Assembly (NCBI GenBank): GCA_050118555.1
Contig: JASFKQ010000001.1
Location: forward strand, 11,789 to 75,788
DNA length: 64,000 nucleotides
Source: CALKKN01 sp050118555
GTDB taxonomy: Bacteria; Pseudomonadota; Gammaproteobacteria; Xanthomonadales; SZUA-36
Reading direction: 5' to 3'
Below are positions 51,264-59,260 of this stretch, piece by piece; position 1 is the first letter of the stretch; each line of letters opens with the position of its first letter. Both the position numbers and the translations under genes were made by a program. Below the pieces are notes generated by a model that worked only from the letters and a program-made list of their open reading frames with translations, did not search any database and was not told where the DNA came from.

Positions 51264-51677
51264 ATGTCACTGAAAGGAACCAAGACCGAACAGAATCTCA
51301 AAGATGCATTTGCAGGTGAATCGCAGGCCAACCGCCGTTACCTGTATTTCGCCCAGCGCGCCGACGTGGAAGGTTACAACGACGTTTCCACTGTGTTCCG
51401 TTCCACCGCCGAAGGCGAGACAGGCCACGCGCACGGCCACCTGGAATACCTCGAGGAAGCCGGCGACCCCGCCACCGGTCTGCCGATTGGCCCGACCGCC
51501 GATAACCTGAAAGCCGCGATCGCCGGCGAGACGCATGAGTACACCGACATGTACCCCGGCATGGCCCGCACGGCCCGCGACGAAGGTTTCGACGAAATCG
51601 CCGACTGGTTCGAGACCCTGGCCAAGGCGGAGCGTTCGCACGCCAACCGCTTCCAGAAGGCTCTGGACGAACTCTGA
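51264..51677 (+). CDS. Rubrerythrin (erythrin-only, no rubredoxin domain)
   Basis: A 137-residue ferritin-like diiron protein that reduces hydrogen peroxide. Iron ligands are arranged as E19 (GESQANRRY), E52/H55 (EGETGHAH), E89/E92 (AGETHEY) and E123/H126 (KAERSHANRF). The usual C-terminal rubredoxin domain is absent, so an external electron donor is needed; the Fe-S protein encoded next is a natural candidate. AGGAGG precedes the ATG. An OxyR-like site and promoter lie upstream. Confidence 0.95.
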   Translation: MSLKGTKTEQNLKDAFAGESQANRRYLYFAQRADVEGYNDVSTVFRSTAEGETGHAHGHLEYLEEAGDPATGLPIGPTADNLKAAIAGETHEYTDMYPGMARTARDEGFDEIADWFETLAKAERSHANRFQKALDEL

Positions 51678-51752
51678 CCGAGCGGTCCTGAAAGGCTGAA
51701 GCCCTTCACTCGAAGGGCTCCGGTTTCCCAGATTCCGATCGGGAAAAAGCAG

Positions 51753-51775
51753 GAAAAGGGCTCTGACCCCTTTTC
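51753..51775. repeat. Short extragenic palindrome
   Basis: GAAAAGGG-CTCTGA-CCCCTTTTC lies between rubrerythrin and the Fe-S gene. The stem pairs AAAAGGG with CCCTTTT. It has no T-tract after it. Sequences of this type recur as extragenic repeats in many gammaproteobacteria; a second hairpin, AGCCCTT/AAGGGCT, is at 51700-51719. Together they may stabilise the rubrerythrin message or lower downstream expression. Confidence 0.45.
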
Positions 51776-51796
51776 AGCAGACGATTCGGGAGAAGC

Positions 51797-53125
51797 ATGA
51801 TGCGAGAAGGCAGTCTCGAGGCTCCGACACGCCATCCACTTGGTTGGCGGGAAAGCGACTTTTACGACGAAGAGAAGCTCTTCGGGGAACTGGAGCGCGT
51901 GTTCGATATCTGTCACGGCTGCCGGCGTTGCGTCTCGCTGTGCGACGCCTACCCGACGCTGTTCGACCTCGTCGACGAGTCGAGCACGATGGAAGTGGAC
52001 GGCGTCGAGAAGCAGGACTTCTGGAAGGTGGTCGACCAGTGCTACATGTGCGATCTCTGTTACCAGACGAAATGCCCGTATGTGCCCCCGCACGAGTGGG
52101 CGGTCGACTTCCCGCACCTGATGCTGCGCGCCAAGGCGGTACAGTTCAAGAAGGGTGAGCGCAAGATCAGCCACAGGCTGATCAGCAACACCCGGGTGCA
52201 AAGCGCCGTTGGCAGCCTTCCCGTGGTGTCCGGCGCCATCAACGCGGCCAACCGTGTCGGGGGCGTTCGCAAGATCCTCGAAAAAACACTCGACATCGAC
52301 CATCGCGCGCACCTGCCGGAGTTTCATTCGAAGACGCTGCGTAAGCGCAACAAGGGCCGCGAACCCGCGCAGGCGGTCGTCAAACCGGCCGGGCCGACGC
52401 GGGGCAAAGTCGCACTGTTTACGACCTGTTACTGCAACGTCAACACGCCTGACATCGGCGACGACCTGATCCGGGTCTTCGAGCACAACGGCATCCCGGT
52501 GCGCCTGACCGCGAAGGAAGAGTGCTGCGGCATGCCCAAGCTCGAACAGGGTGACCTGGAGACCGTGGACAAGTACCGCCGCACCAACATCCCCGAACTC
52601 GTCAGGCTCATCGACGAGGGCTGGGACATCGTGGCCGCGATCCCCTCGTGCGTGCTGATGTTCAAACAGGAGCTGCCGCTGATGTACCCGGACGACCCGG
52701 ACGTGCAGAAGGTCAAGCAGTACATGTTCGACCCGTTCGAGTATCTCTCGCACCGCCACAAGGAAGGCCTGCTGAAGACCGAATTCAAGGCCGAACTCGG
52801 CAAGGTCGTCTGGCAGGCGCCCTGTCACCAGCGGGTGCAGAACATCGGCCCCAAGACACGCGACATCCTGGCGCTGGTCCCGGGCACGCAGGTGGAGATG
52901 ATCGAGCGCTGCTCCGGCCACGATGGCACGTATGGCGTGCGCGCCGGAACCTATGAGAAGTCGCAGAAAATCGCGCGCCCCGTGATCAACCGGGCGAAGA
53001 AGGCCGAACCGGATTACATGGTCTCGGATTGTCCGATGGCGGCCACGCAAATCGCCGACAGGCTCGAATTGGTGAACGTCGAGACCAGTCCGCTGACCCT
53101 GCTGCGCAAAGCATACGGGATCTGA
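51797..53125 (+). CDS. HdrD/GlpC-like iron-sulfur oxidoreductase
   Basis: A 442-residue soluble Fe-S protein. Two N-terminal 4Fe-4S motifs are CHGCRRCVSLC (C39-C49) and CYMCDLCYQTKCP (C82-C93). Two CCG-type cysteine modules follow (TTCYCN...EECCGMP and APCHQR...RCSGHDG), as in heterodisulfide reductase HdrD and glycolate/glycerol dehydrogenase subunits. It probably passes electrons between a reductant and rubrerythrin. Family co-occurrence of rubrerythrin, this protein and DUF3501 is common in proteobacteria. No flavin domain is present, so a further donor is needed. Confidence 0.92.
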   Translation: MMREGSLEAPTRHPLGWRESDFYDEEKLFGELERVFDICHGCRRCVSLCDAYPTLFDLVDESSTMEVDGVEKQDFWKVVDQCYMCDLCYQTKCPYVPPHEWAVDFPHLMLRAKAVQFKKGERKISHRLISNTRVQSAVGSLPVVSGAINAANRVGGVRKILEKTLDIDHRAHLPEFHSKTLRKRNKGREPAQAVVKPAGPTRGKVALFTTCYCNVNTPDIGDDLIRVFEHNGIPVRLTAKEECCGMPKLEQGDLETVDKYRRTNIPELVRLIDEGWDIVAAIPSCVLMFKQELPLMYPDDPDVQKVKQYMFDPFEYLSHRHKEGLLKTEFKAELGKVVWQAPCHQRVQNIGPKTRDILALVPGTQVEMIERCSGHDGTYGVRAGTYEKSQKIARPVINRAKKAEPDYMVSDCPMAATQIADRLELVNVETSPLTLLRKAYGI

Positions 53126-53196
53126 GGGATTGTCTTCGGCCGGCCCCGCCGGCCGGCCCGAACCGTTTCATCAACGAAATTCCGGAGAACCGACCC

Positions 53197-53799
53197 ATGG
53201 AAAGCCAAACAATGGAAAAGCTGAAGAGAACCGACCTGCTCAGCCTGGAAAAGTATGCTGAGCAACGCACCGATTTCCGGGCGCGCGTCATCGAACACAA
53301 GAAAGACCGCCGGGTGGATGTGGGCCCCAATCTCACCCTGTACTTCGAGGACCGCCTGACCATTCAGTACCAGGTCCAGGAGATGCTTCGCATCGAACGG
53401 ATCTTCGAGGCCCAGGGCATCGAAGAGGAGCTGGAAGCGTACAACCCGCTGATCCCGGACGGCAGCAACCTCAAGTGCACCGCCATGTTCGAATTCGAGG
53501 ACGTGGAAGAGCGCCGCCGGCGCCTGGCGCAGCTGGTGGGCGTCGAGAACCAGGTCTGGCTGCGCGTGGACGGGCAGGACAAGGTGTACGCGATCGCCAA
53601 CGAGGACCTGGATCGCTCCACTTCCGAGAAGACCTCGGCCGTTCACTTCATGCGCTTTGAACTGGACGACGCCATGAAGGCCGCCCTGGCCGACGGCGCC
53701 AATTTGCACTTCGGCTGCGACAGCGACCTGTACCGGCACGAAGTGGCCGTCGACGAGGCGACGCGGCGCTCGCTCCTGAACGATCTCGCCGCTCATTGA
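53197..53799 (+). CDS. DUF3501 family protein
   Basis: A 200-residue cytosolic protein of the DUF3501 family, no known activity. Characteristic segments are RTDLLSLEKYAEQRTDFRA, LTLYFEDRLTIQYQVQEMLR and the C-terminal HEVAVDEATRRSLLNDL. It has one conserved-looking Cys (SNLKCTAMFE). GGAG lies before ATG 53197; ATG 53215 is in frame. It is the third gene of the rubrerythrin-Fe-S operon, so a role in peroxide handling is inferred from context only. Confidence 0.9.
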   Translation: MESQTMEKLKRTDLLSLEKYAEQRTDFRARVIEHKKDRRVDVGPNLTLYFEDRLTIQYQVQEMLRIERIFEAQGIEEELEAYNPLIPDGSNLKCTAMFEFEDVEERRRRLAQLVGVENQVWLRVDGQDKVYAIANEDLDRSTSEKTSAVHFMRFELDDAMKAALADGANLHFGCDSDLYRHEVAVDEATRRSLLNDLAAH

Positions 53800-53940
53800 T
53801 GGCGCACGCTCGCGGCGTACCGGGCTTTCCGTGCCCGGCCGCCGGCGGCGCGGGTTGGCCAGCCCGCCAGGGGGCGTATCTCCCTGGCGCGTTGGCGCGC
53901 CGAGCAAACGACTACCGCCCCCACGCCAGCGGCGGCCGGA

Positions 53941-53988
53941 TTGACTCTATTGCCCTGTCTGATAAACTTGTTTGTCACTAACAAGTTT
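53941..53988 (+). promoter_or_regulatory. Promoter and TetR-type operator of the beta-oxidation operon
   Basis: TTGACT (53941-53946) and TAAACT (53963-53968) form a promoter with 16-bp spacing. A perfect 9-bp inverted repeat AAACTTGTT (53964-53972) / AACAAGTTT (53980-53988) with a 7-bp gap overlaps the -10 and start site, 8 bp before the tetR start. This placement implies autorepression and control of the downstream fad-type genes. Confidence 0.7.
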
Positions 53989-53995
53989 TTGACCG

Positions 53996-54634
53996 ATGCC
54001 CGAACCCCCCACCTCCGCCAGTAATCAGGACGCACCGCGCACCCAGGCCGAACGCACCGCGCTGGCGGAATCGAGCATGATCGAGGCCGCCATCGAATTG
54101 CTCAACACGGTGGGTATTCAGGGCACCACGCTGGTGGCAATCGGCGAACGGGCCGGCTACAGCCGCGGTCTCGCCAGCCACCATTTCGGGTCCAAGGCCA
54201 AGCTGTTGCGGGCGGTGTTGCGACAGCTTACCGCCATGTGGACAGCCGTCCTGGTGCGTCAACTGGGCGACAGAACGGGACTCGACGCGATCGGAGTGGC
54301 GATCGACGCCCACCTCGCCCACGCGCTGAAGCACCCCGAATACATCCGTGTACAGAATATCCTGTGGGGCGCCGCGCTGGACCCCGCGTCCGAGTTCAAG
54401 CCCAACGTCGCGGAATTCATGCGTATCCAGCGGGCATCGGTCGCTTCCTGGGTGGAAGGCGGCCAGTCCTTGGGCGAAATTCGCCCGGACGCGAACCCCA
54501 TCCGAATCGCCGAGCAGTACTACGGCGGTCTGATCGGCATCAACAGCCAGTGGCTCGTCAGCCCCGATTTCGATCTTTCGGCCGCCTATCAAGATTTCAA
54601 ACACAACATGTTGCGCCTGCTGCGCAACCAGTAA
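53996..54634 (+). CDS. TetR/AcrR-family regulator of beta-oxidation
   Basis: A 212-residue regulator. The helix-turn-helix spans about residues 40-65 (GIQGTTLVAIGERAGYSRGL, ASHHFGSKAKLLRAV). The C-terminal domain is a helical ligand pocket, probably for a fatty acyl-CoA or related ligand. It is the first gene of the operon, 16 bp before the thiolase gene, with a perfect inverted repeat over its promoter, so it most likely represses its own operon until ligand binds. Confidence 0.92.
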   Translation: MPEPPTSASNQDAPRTQAERTALAESSMIEAAIELLNTVGIQGTTLVAIGERAGYSRGLASHHFGSKAKLLRAVLRQLTAMWTAVLVRQLGDRTGLDAIGVAIDAHLAHALKHPEYIRVQNILWGAALDPASEFKPNVAEFMRIQRASVASWVEGGQSLGEIRPDANPIRIAEQYYGGLIGINSQWLVSPDFDLSAAYQDFKHNMLRLLRNQ

Positions 54635-54650
54635 ACCCTGAGGACAAACC

Positions 54651-55859
54651 ATGACCGACGCTTTCATTTACGACCACGTCCGTTCCCCGAGAGGGCGAGG
54701 CAAAATCGGCGGGGCGCTCAATCCGATCACCCCGATCAACCTGGTTACCCAGGTGCTTCAAGGCCTGCGGGACCGCAACGAACTGGACACGGCACTGGTC
54801 GATGACGTGATCCTGGGCTGCGTCACACCGGTCGGCGAACAAGGCGCCAATATCGCGCGCGTCGGCGCGATCGCCGCAGGCTATGCCGAGACGGTTCCGG
54901 GCAAGCAGATAAACCGTTTCTGTGCATCGGGGCTGGAAGCGGTCAATTCCGCCGCCTCGCAGATCATGGCCGGCCAGTCCGACGTCGCGGTCGGTGGCGG
55001 CGTCGAATGCATGTCGCGCATTCCGATGGGTTCCGACGGCGGCGCCATGGCGATCGACCCGCAGACCGCGTACGACACCTACTTCGTGCCGCAGGGCATC
55101 GGCGCGGACCTTATCGCCACGCTGCATGGCTTCAGCCGTGAGGACGTCGACGCCTATGCGCTGGTCAGCCAACAGCGCGCGGCCCACGCATGGGAACAGG
55201 GTTATTTCAGCGGCTCCGTCATGCCCGTTCGCAATCACGTCGGCGAAGTCGTGCTGGATCACGACGAAACCATACGAGCGGACGCCAGCATGGAAAGCCT
55301 GGGCGGCCTCAACCCCGCGTTCGCCGTTCTCGGCGACCAGGCGGGTTTCGACGACGTCGCCATCCAGAAGTATCCACAGGTCGAGTCAATCAATCACGTG
55401 CACACGGCGGGCAACTCCAGCGGCATCGTCGACGGCGCGGTGGCCGTGCTGGTCGGCAGCCGCAAAGCCGGGAAGACGATGGATCTGAAACCACGCGCGC
55501 GGATCCGGGCCTTCGCCTCCATCGGCTCGGAACCGACCATCATGCTCACCGGCCCCGCCCCGGCTTCCCTGAAAGCCCTCAAACGTGCCGGGATGAGCCC
55601 TTCCGACATCGACCTCTGGGAACTGAACGAGGCCTTCGCCTCGGTGGTGCTGCTGTACATGAATCTACTCGAAATACCGCATGAAAAGATCAACGTGAAC
55701 GGCGGTGCGATCGCCATGGGCCACCCGCTGGGGGCCACCGGTGGCATCGTCCTGGGGACGCTGCTGGACGAGATGGAGCGCCGCGACCTGGAGACGGGGC
55801 TGGTCACCTTGTGCATCGGCGCCGGAATGGGTACCGCCACCATTATCGAACGCGTGTAA
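54651..55859 (+). CDS. Acetyl-CoA C-acyltransferase (thiolase)
   Basis: Cleaves 3-ketoacyl-CoA with CoA in the last step of beta-oxidation. It has 402 residues. The catalytic nucleophile is C91 (NRFCASGLEAVNSA), the acid/base pair is H358 (GHPLGATG) and C388 (CIGAGMG), and NEAF is present. The frame and neighbours (fused hydratase/dehydrogenase and acyl-CoA dehydrogenase) identify it as the FadA/FadI-type subunit of a fatty-acid degradation set. Chain-length range is not evident. Confidence 0.95.
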   Translation: MTDAFIYDHVRSPRGRGKIGGALNPITPINLVTQVLQGLRDRNELDTALVDDVILGCVTPVGEQGANIARVGAIAAGYAETVPGKQINRFCASGLEAVNSAASQIMAGQSDVAVGGGVECMSRIPMGSDGGAMAIDPQTAYDTYFVPQGIGADLIATLHGFSREDVDAYALVSQQRAAHAWEQGYFSGSVMPVRNHVGEVVLDHDETIRADASMESLGGLNPAFAVLGDQAGFDDVAIQKYPQVESINHVHTAGNSSGIVDGAVAVLVGSRKAGKTMDLKPRARIRAFASIGSEPTIMLTGPAPASLKALKRAGMSPSDIDLWELNEAFASVVLLYMNLLEIPHEKINVNGGAIAMGHPLGATGGIVLGTLLDEMERRDLETGLVTLCIGAGMGTATIIERV

Positions 55860-55871
55860 GGGAGACGTAAC

Positions 55872-58013
55872 ATGAGCAAAACCATCCAGTACCACGTCGA
55901 CTCCGACGGCATTGCCCTTCTCACCATCGACCTGCCGGGCCTGCCAATGAACGTGCTCACACCCCGGTTCATGGAGGACCTGGCGAGCCTCACGCAACAG
56001 GCGGCAGAAGACGAAGCCGTGAAGGGCCTGGTCATCACCTCCGGCAAGAAGGCCTTCATCGCGGGCGCGGACATCAAGGACATGGTCACTGCCTATGATC
56101 GCGGGATCACCCCGGCCGAAGCCTTCCACTTCAGCTACGATCTCAACCGCACGCTGCGTGCAGTGGAGACCTGCGGAAAACCCGTCGCAGTTGCGATCAA
56201 CGGCCTGGCGCTTGGCGGCGGACTCGAGGTGTGCCTTGCCTGTCACTACCGGGTTCTCGCCAGCGACACCGGCGCCGTGCTCGGTTTTCCCGAGGTCAAC
56301 ATAGGCCTGCTTCCCGGCGCCGGCGGCACCCAGCGTACACCGCGCCTGGTGGGCTTCCGCAATGCCGCCGCGATGGTCCTGCAGTGCCGGAACCAGAAGC
56401 CGCAGCAGGCGCTTGACATGGGCCTGGTGCACGAACTTGCGCCGGCGGCCGAAATCGTCGAACGCGCCCGGCGCTGGGTGCTGGACAAGGGAGACCCGGT
56501 GCAACCCTGGGACAAGAAGGGCTTCAAGATTCCCCACGGAGGGCTGATGCACCCGGGTACGGCACAGATTTTCATGGGCGGCAACGCCCTGATCGCGAAA
56601 AACACGAAGCACAACTATCCGGCGCCGATCGCCGCCCAGTCCGCCATGTTCGAAGGCTGCGCAACCTCGATCGACGACGGGCTGAAGATCGAGTCACAGT
56701 ATTTCGGGACGCTGCTGTCCGGGCCGGTCGCCCGCAACATGATGCGCACGCTGTTCGTGAACAAGGGCAAAGCCGACAAGCTGGCCCGGCGTCCCGATGG
56801 TGTCGAAAAATCCCGCGTCGGGAAGCTCGGTATTCTGGGTGCCGGCATGATGGGAGCAGGCATCGCCTACGTCTCCGCCATGGCCGGCATCGAGGTCGTG
56901 CTGCTCGATACCGAACTGGAGAATGCAAAAAGAGGCAAGGGTTACTCGGAAGGCTTGCTGAACAAGGCCGTGGAACGCGGCAAATCCACGCCGGAAAAGG
57001 CCGCCGCTGTGCTTGAGCTGATTCGGCCGACCACCAACTACCATGACCTGGCCGGCTGTGACCTGGTCATCGAGGCCGTGTTCGAAAACCCGAAGATCAA
57101 GGCCGACGTCACCGCCAAGACCGAGGCCGTCGTACCGGAACGATGCATTTTCGCCAGCAACACGTCCACGCTGCCGATCACCAGTCTGGCCGAGGCGTCG
57201 GAGCGCCCGGAACAGTTCATCGGCATCCACTTCTTCTCGCCGGTGGACAAGATGCCGCTGGTCGAGGTCATTGTCGGGAAAAAGACCGGCGATGAGGCGA
57301 TCGCACGCAGCCTGGATTACATTCAGCAGATTCGCAAGACACCCATCGTGGTCAACGACAGTCGCGGCTTCTTCACCAGCCGGGTATTTGGAACGTTTAC
57401 CAGCGAAGGCATCACGATGCTGTCGGAAGGAATTCTGCCGGCGCTGATCGAAAACGCGGCGAAAATGGCCGGCATGCCCGTAGGGCCGCTGGCGGTCACC
57501 GACGAGGTCACGCTGGAACTCGCTTACAAAGTGGGCAAGGAGACGGCGGAAGCCATGGGCCGCGAGTACGGCACCAACGCCAGCGAACGGGTGGTGGAAC
57601 ACATGGTCGAGGACGTGGACCGCAGGGGCAAGCGTTTCGGCAAGGGTTTCTACGACTACCCGAAAGACGGAAAGAAGCGCCTGTGGCCCGGCCTGGCGGA
57701 TCACTTCCCCGTCCGGGATGAACAACCGGACGTGCAGGAACTCAGGAAACGGTTCCTCACGATTCAGGCCCTGGAGTCCGCCCGCTGTCTCGAGGAAGGC
57801 GTTCTGACTGACGCGGCCGACGGCGACGTCGGTTCGATTTTCGGAATCGGTTACCCGGCATGGACGGGAGGTACACTTTCGTACATCGACACAGTCGGCA
57901 TCGGGGAATTCGTCGCCGAATGTGACCGCCTGGCCGAGAGCTGCGGCGACCGTTTCCAGGTTTCCGACTGGCTGCGGGAACGCGCCCGTAACGACCAGGC
58001 CTTTTACAGCTGA
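55872..58013 (+). CDS. Fused enoyl-CoA hydratase/3-hydroxyacyl-CoA dehydrogenase (FadB/FadJ type)
   Basis: Carries out hydration of enoyl-CoA and NAD-dependent oxidation of 3-hydroxyacyl-CoA. It has 713 residues. The N-terminal crotonase domain shows AFIAGADIKDM, LALGGGLEVCLACH and LLPGAGGTQRTPRL (the two catalytic Glu regions). The dehydrogenase NAD loop ILGAGMMGAGIAYVSAMAG begins near residue 318, and the catalytic His is H453 (IGIHFFSPVDKMPLVE). A second C-terminal half follows. It starts 12 bp after the thiolase gene. Confidence 0.96.
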   Translation: MSKTIQYHVDSDGIALLTIDLPGLPMNVLTPRFMEDLASLTQQAAEDEAVKGLVITSGKKAFIAGADIKDMVTAYDRGITPAEAFHFSYDLNRTLRAVETCGKPVAVAINGLALGGGLEVCLACHYRVLASDTGAVLGFPEVNIGLLPGAGGTQRTPRLVGFRNAAAMVLQCRNQKPQQALDMGLVHELAPAAEIVERARRWVLDKGDPVQPWDKKGFKIPHGGLMHPGTAQIFMGGNALIAKNTKHNYPAPIAAQSAMFEGCATSIDDGLKIESQYFGTLLSGPVARNMMRTLFVNKGKADKLARRPDGVEKSRVGKLGILGAGMMGAGIAYVSAMAGIEVVLLDTELENAKRGKGYSEGLLNKAVERGKSTPEKAAAVLELIRPTTNYHDLAGCDLVIEAVFENPKIKADVTAKTEAVVPERCIFASNTSTLPITSLAEASERPEQFIGIHFFSPVDKMPLVEVIVGKKTGDEAIARSLDYIQQIRKTPIVVNDSRGFFTSRVFGTFTSEGITMLSEGILPALIENAAKMAGMPVGPLAVTDEVTLELAYKVGKETAEAMGREYGTNASERVVEHMVEDVDRRGKRFGKGFYDYPKDGKKRLWPGLADHFPVRDEQPDVQELRKRFLTIQALESARCLEEGVLTDAADGDVGSIFGIGYPAWTGGTLSYIDTVGIGEFVAECDRLAESCGDRFQVSDWLRERARNDQAFYS

Positions 58014-58042
58014 GCCCCAGAGCCACATCGGGAGCAGAGAGA

Positions 58043-59203
58043 ATGAAGAGACTGATATTCGACGAAGAGCATGAAATGTTCCGGGACTCGGTTCGACGCT
58101 TCATGCAGGCAGAGATCGAGCCCCATGTAGAACGCTGGAGGCAAAACGGCATTTGCGACAAGGAGGCCTTTCTCAAAGCCGGCGAGCAGGGGTTGTTGTG
58201 CATGTGGGCCAGCGAGGAATACGGCGGGCTGGGTATGTCTGACTTCCGCTTTGAGCAGATCGTCATCGAGGAAGGCCTGCGCCACGGCGATCTGGGCCTG
58301 TTTCTCAGCCTGCACAGCCGCCTGGTAGGTCCGTACATCGGCGAACTCGGCAGCGAAGCTCTCAAGCAACGCCTGTTGCCCAGGTGCATCAGCGGCGAAA
58401 CCATCCTCGGAATCGCGATGACCGAACCGGGCGCCGGAAGCGACCTGGCGGGCATCAAGAGCCGTGCGACACGTGACGGCGACGACTGGGTGATCAACGG
58501 CTCGAAAACCTATATTTCTAATGGCATCAATGGTGGCGCGTTCGTGGTGGCGGCCCGCAGTGTGCCGGACAAACCCCATGGCATCGGCCTGTTCGTTGTG
58601 GAAGAGGGCATGGAAGGCTTTTCCCGTGGGCGCAATCTGGAGAAGATGGGCCTGAAAGCTCAGGATACGGCCGAGTTGTTCTTCGAGAACGTTCGGGTGC
58701 CGTCCGAAAACGTGCTGGGCGATCCGGAAAAGGGCTTTTACAGCTTGATGCACTTCCTCGCCGAGGAACGACTGATCAACGCCTGCCAATGTGTGGCCCA
58801 TGCCCAGATCGCCTTTGAACTGACCATGGAATACACTCTCGAACGCAAAGCCTTCGGGCGCCCGATTGCCGCCTTCCAGAACAGCCGTTTCAAGATGGCT
58901 GAAATGCGCACCGCGCTGGACACGGCCCAGACCTTCGTCGATCAGCTCGTGTTGCTCCACAACGACGGCAAGCTGAGCGCGGAGCTGGCGGCGGAAGCGA
59001 AGCTCATGGCGACGGATGTCGAGGCCAGGGTCATGGACGATTGCGTGCAGTTGCACGGCGGCGCCGGTTACATGAGCGAGTACCGTATTTCGCACATGTT
59101 CACCGACGCCAGGGTGTCCCGCATCTACGCCGGCAGCTCGGAGATCATGAAGGAAATCATCGCCCGGGGCATCGGGCTGGATGAGCGCAAGCTGCTGTCC
59201 TAA
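58043..59203 (+). CDS. Acyl-CoA dehydrogenase, long-chain (ACADL) type
   Basis: An FAD enzyme oxidising acyl-CoA to trans-2-enoyl-CoA. It has 386 residues. Flavin and substrate segments are AMTEPGAGSDLAGIKSRA and VINGSKTYISNG. The base Glu of short and medium-chain enzymes (IYEG) is replaced by Ala (IYAGSSEIMKEI). The long-chain/isovaleryl alternative position in AFELTMEY (E259) is present instead. It lies 29 bp after the fused hydratase/dehydrogenase gene and completes the operon. Confidence 0.94.
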   Translation: MKRLIFDEEHEMFRDSVRRFMQAEIEPHVERWRQNGICDKEAFLKAGEQGLLCMWASEEYGGLGMSDFRFEQIVIEEGLRHGDLGLFLSLHSRLVGPYIGELGSEALKQRLLPRCISGETILGIAMTEPGAGSDLAGIKSRATRDGDDWVINGSKTYISNGINGGAFVVAARSVPDKPHGIGLFVVEEGMEGFSRGRNLEKMGLKAQDTAELFFENVRVPSENVLGDPEKGFYSLMHFLAEERLINACQCVAHAQIAFELTMEYTLERKAFGRPIAAFQNSRFKMAEMRTALDTAQTFVDQLVLLHNDGKLSAELAAEAKLMATDVEARVMDDCVQLHGGAGYMSEYRISHMFTDARVSRIYAGSSEIMKEIIARGIGLDERKLLS

Positions 59204-59260
59204 GACATCGGGGCCTCGCTGCGCTAGGCTTGACGTCTGGCCACAACGACACCCCGCGAA

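Noticed and set aside
51700..51719. Hairpin after rubrerythrin as a Rho-independent terminator
   Set aside because: The stem is followed by CCGGTTTCC and no run of T, so strong termination is not supported.
51374..53050. 558-codon open frame antisense to rubrerythrin and the Fe-S protein
   Set aside because: The sense frames carry all cysteine and iron-ligand motifs; the antisense frame has no ribosome site or domain.
56694..58028. 444-codon open frame antisense to the fused beta-oxidation gene
   Set aside because: Shadow of a clearly coding frame.
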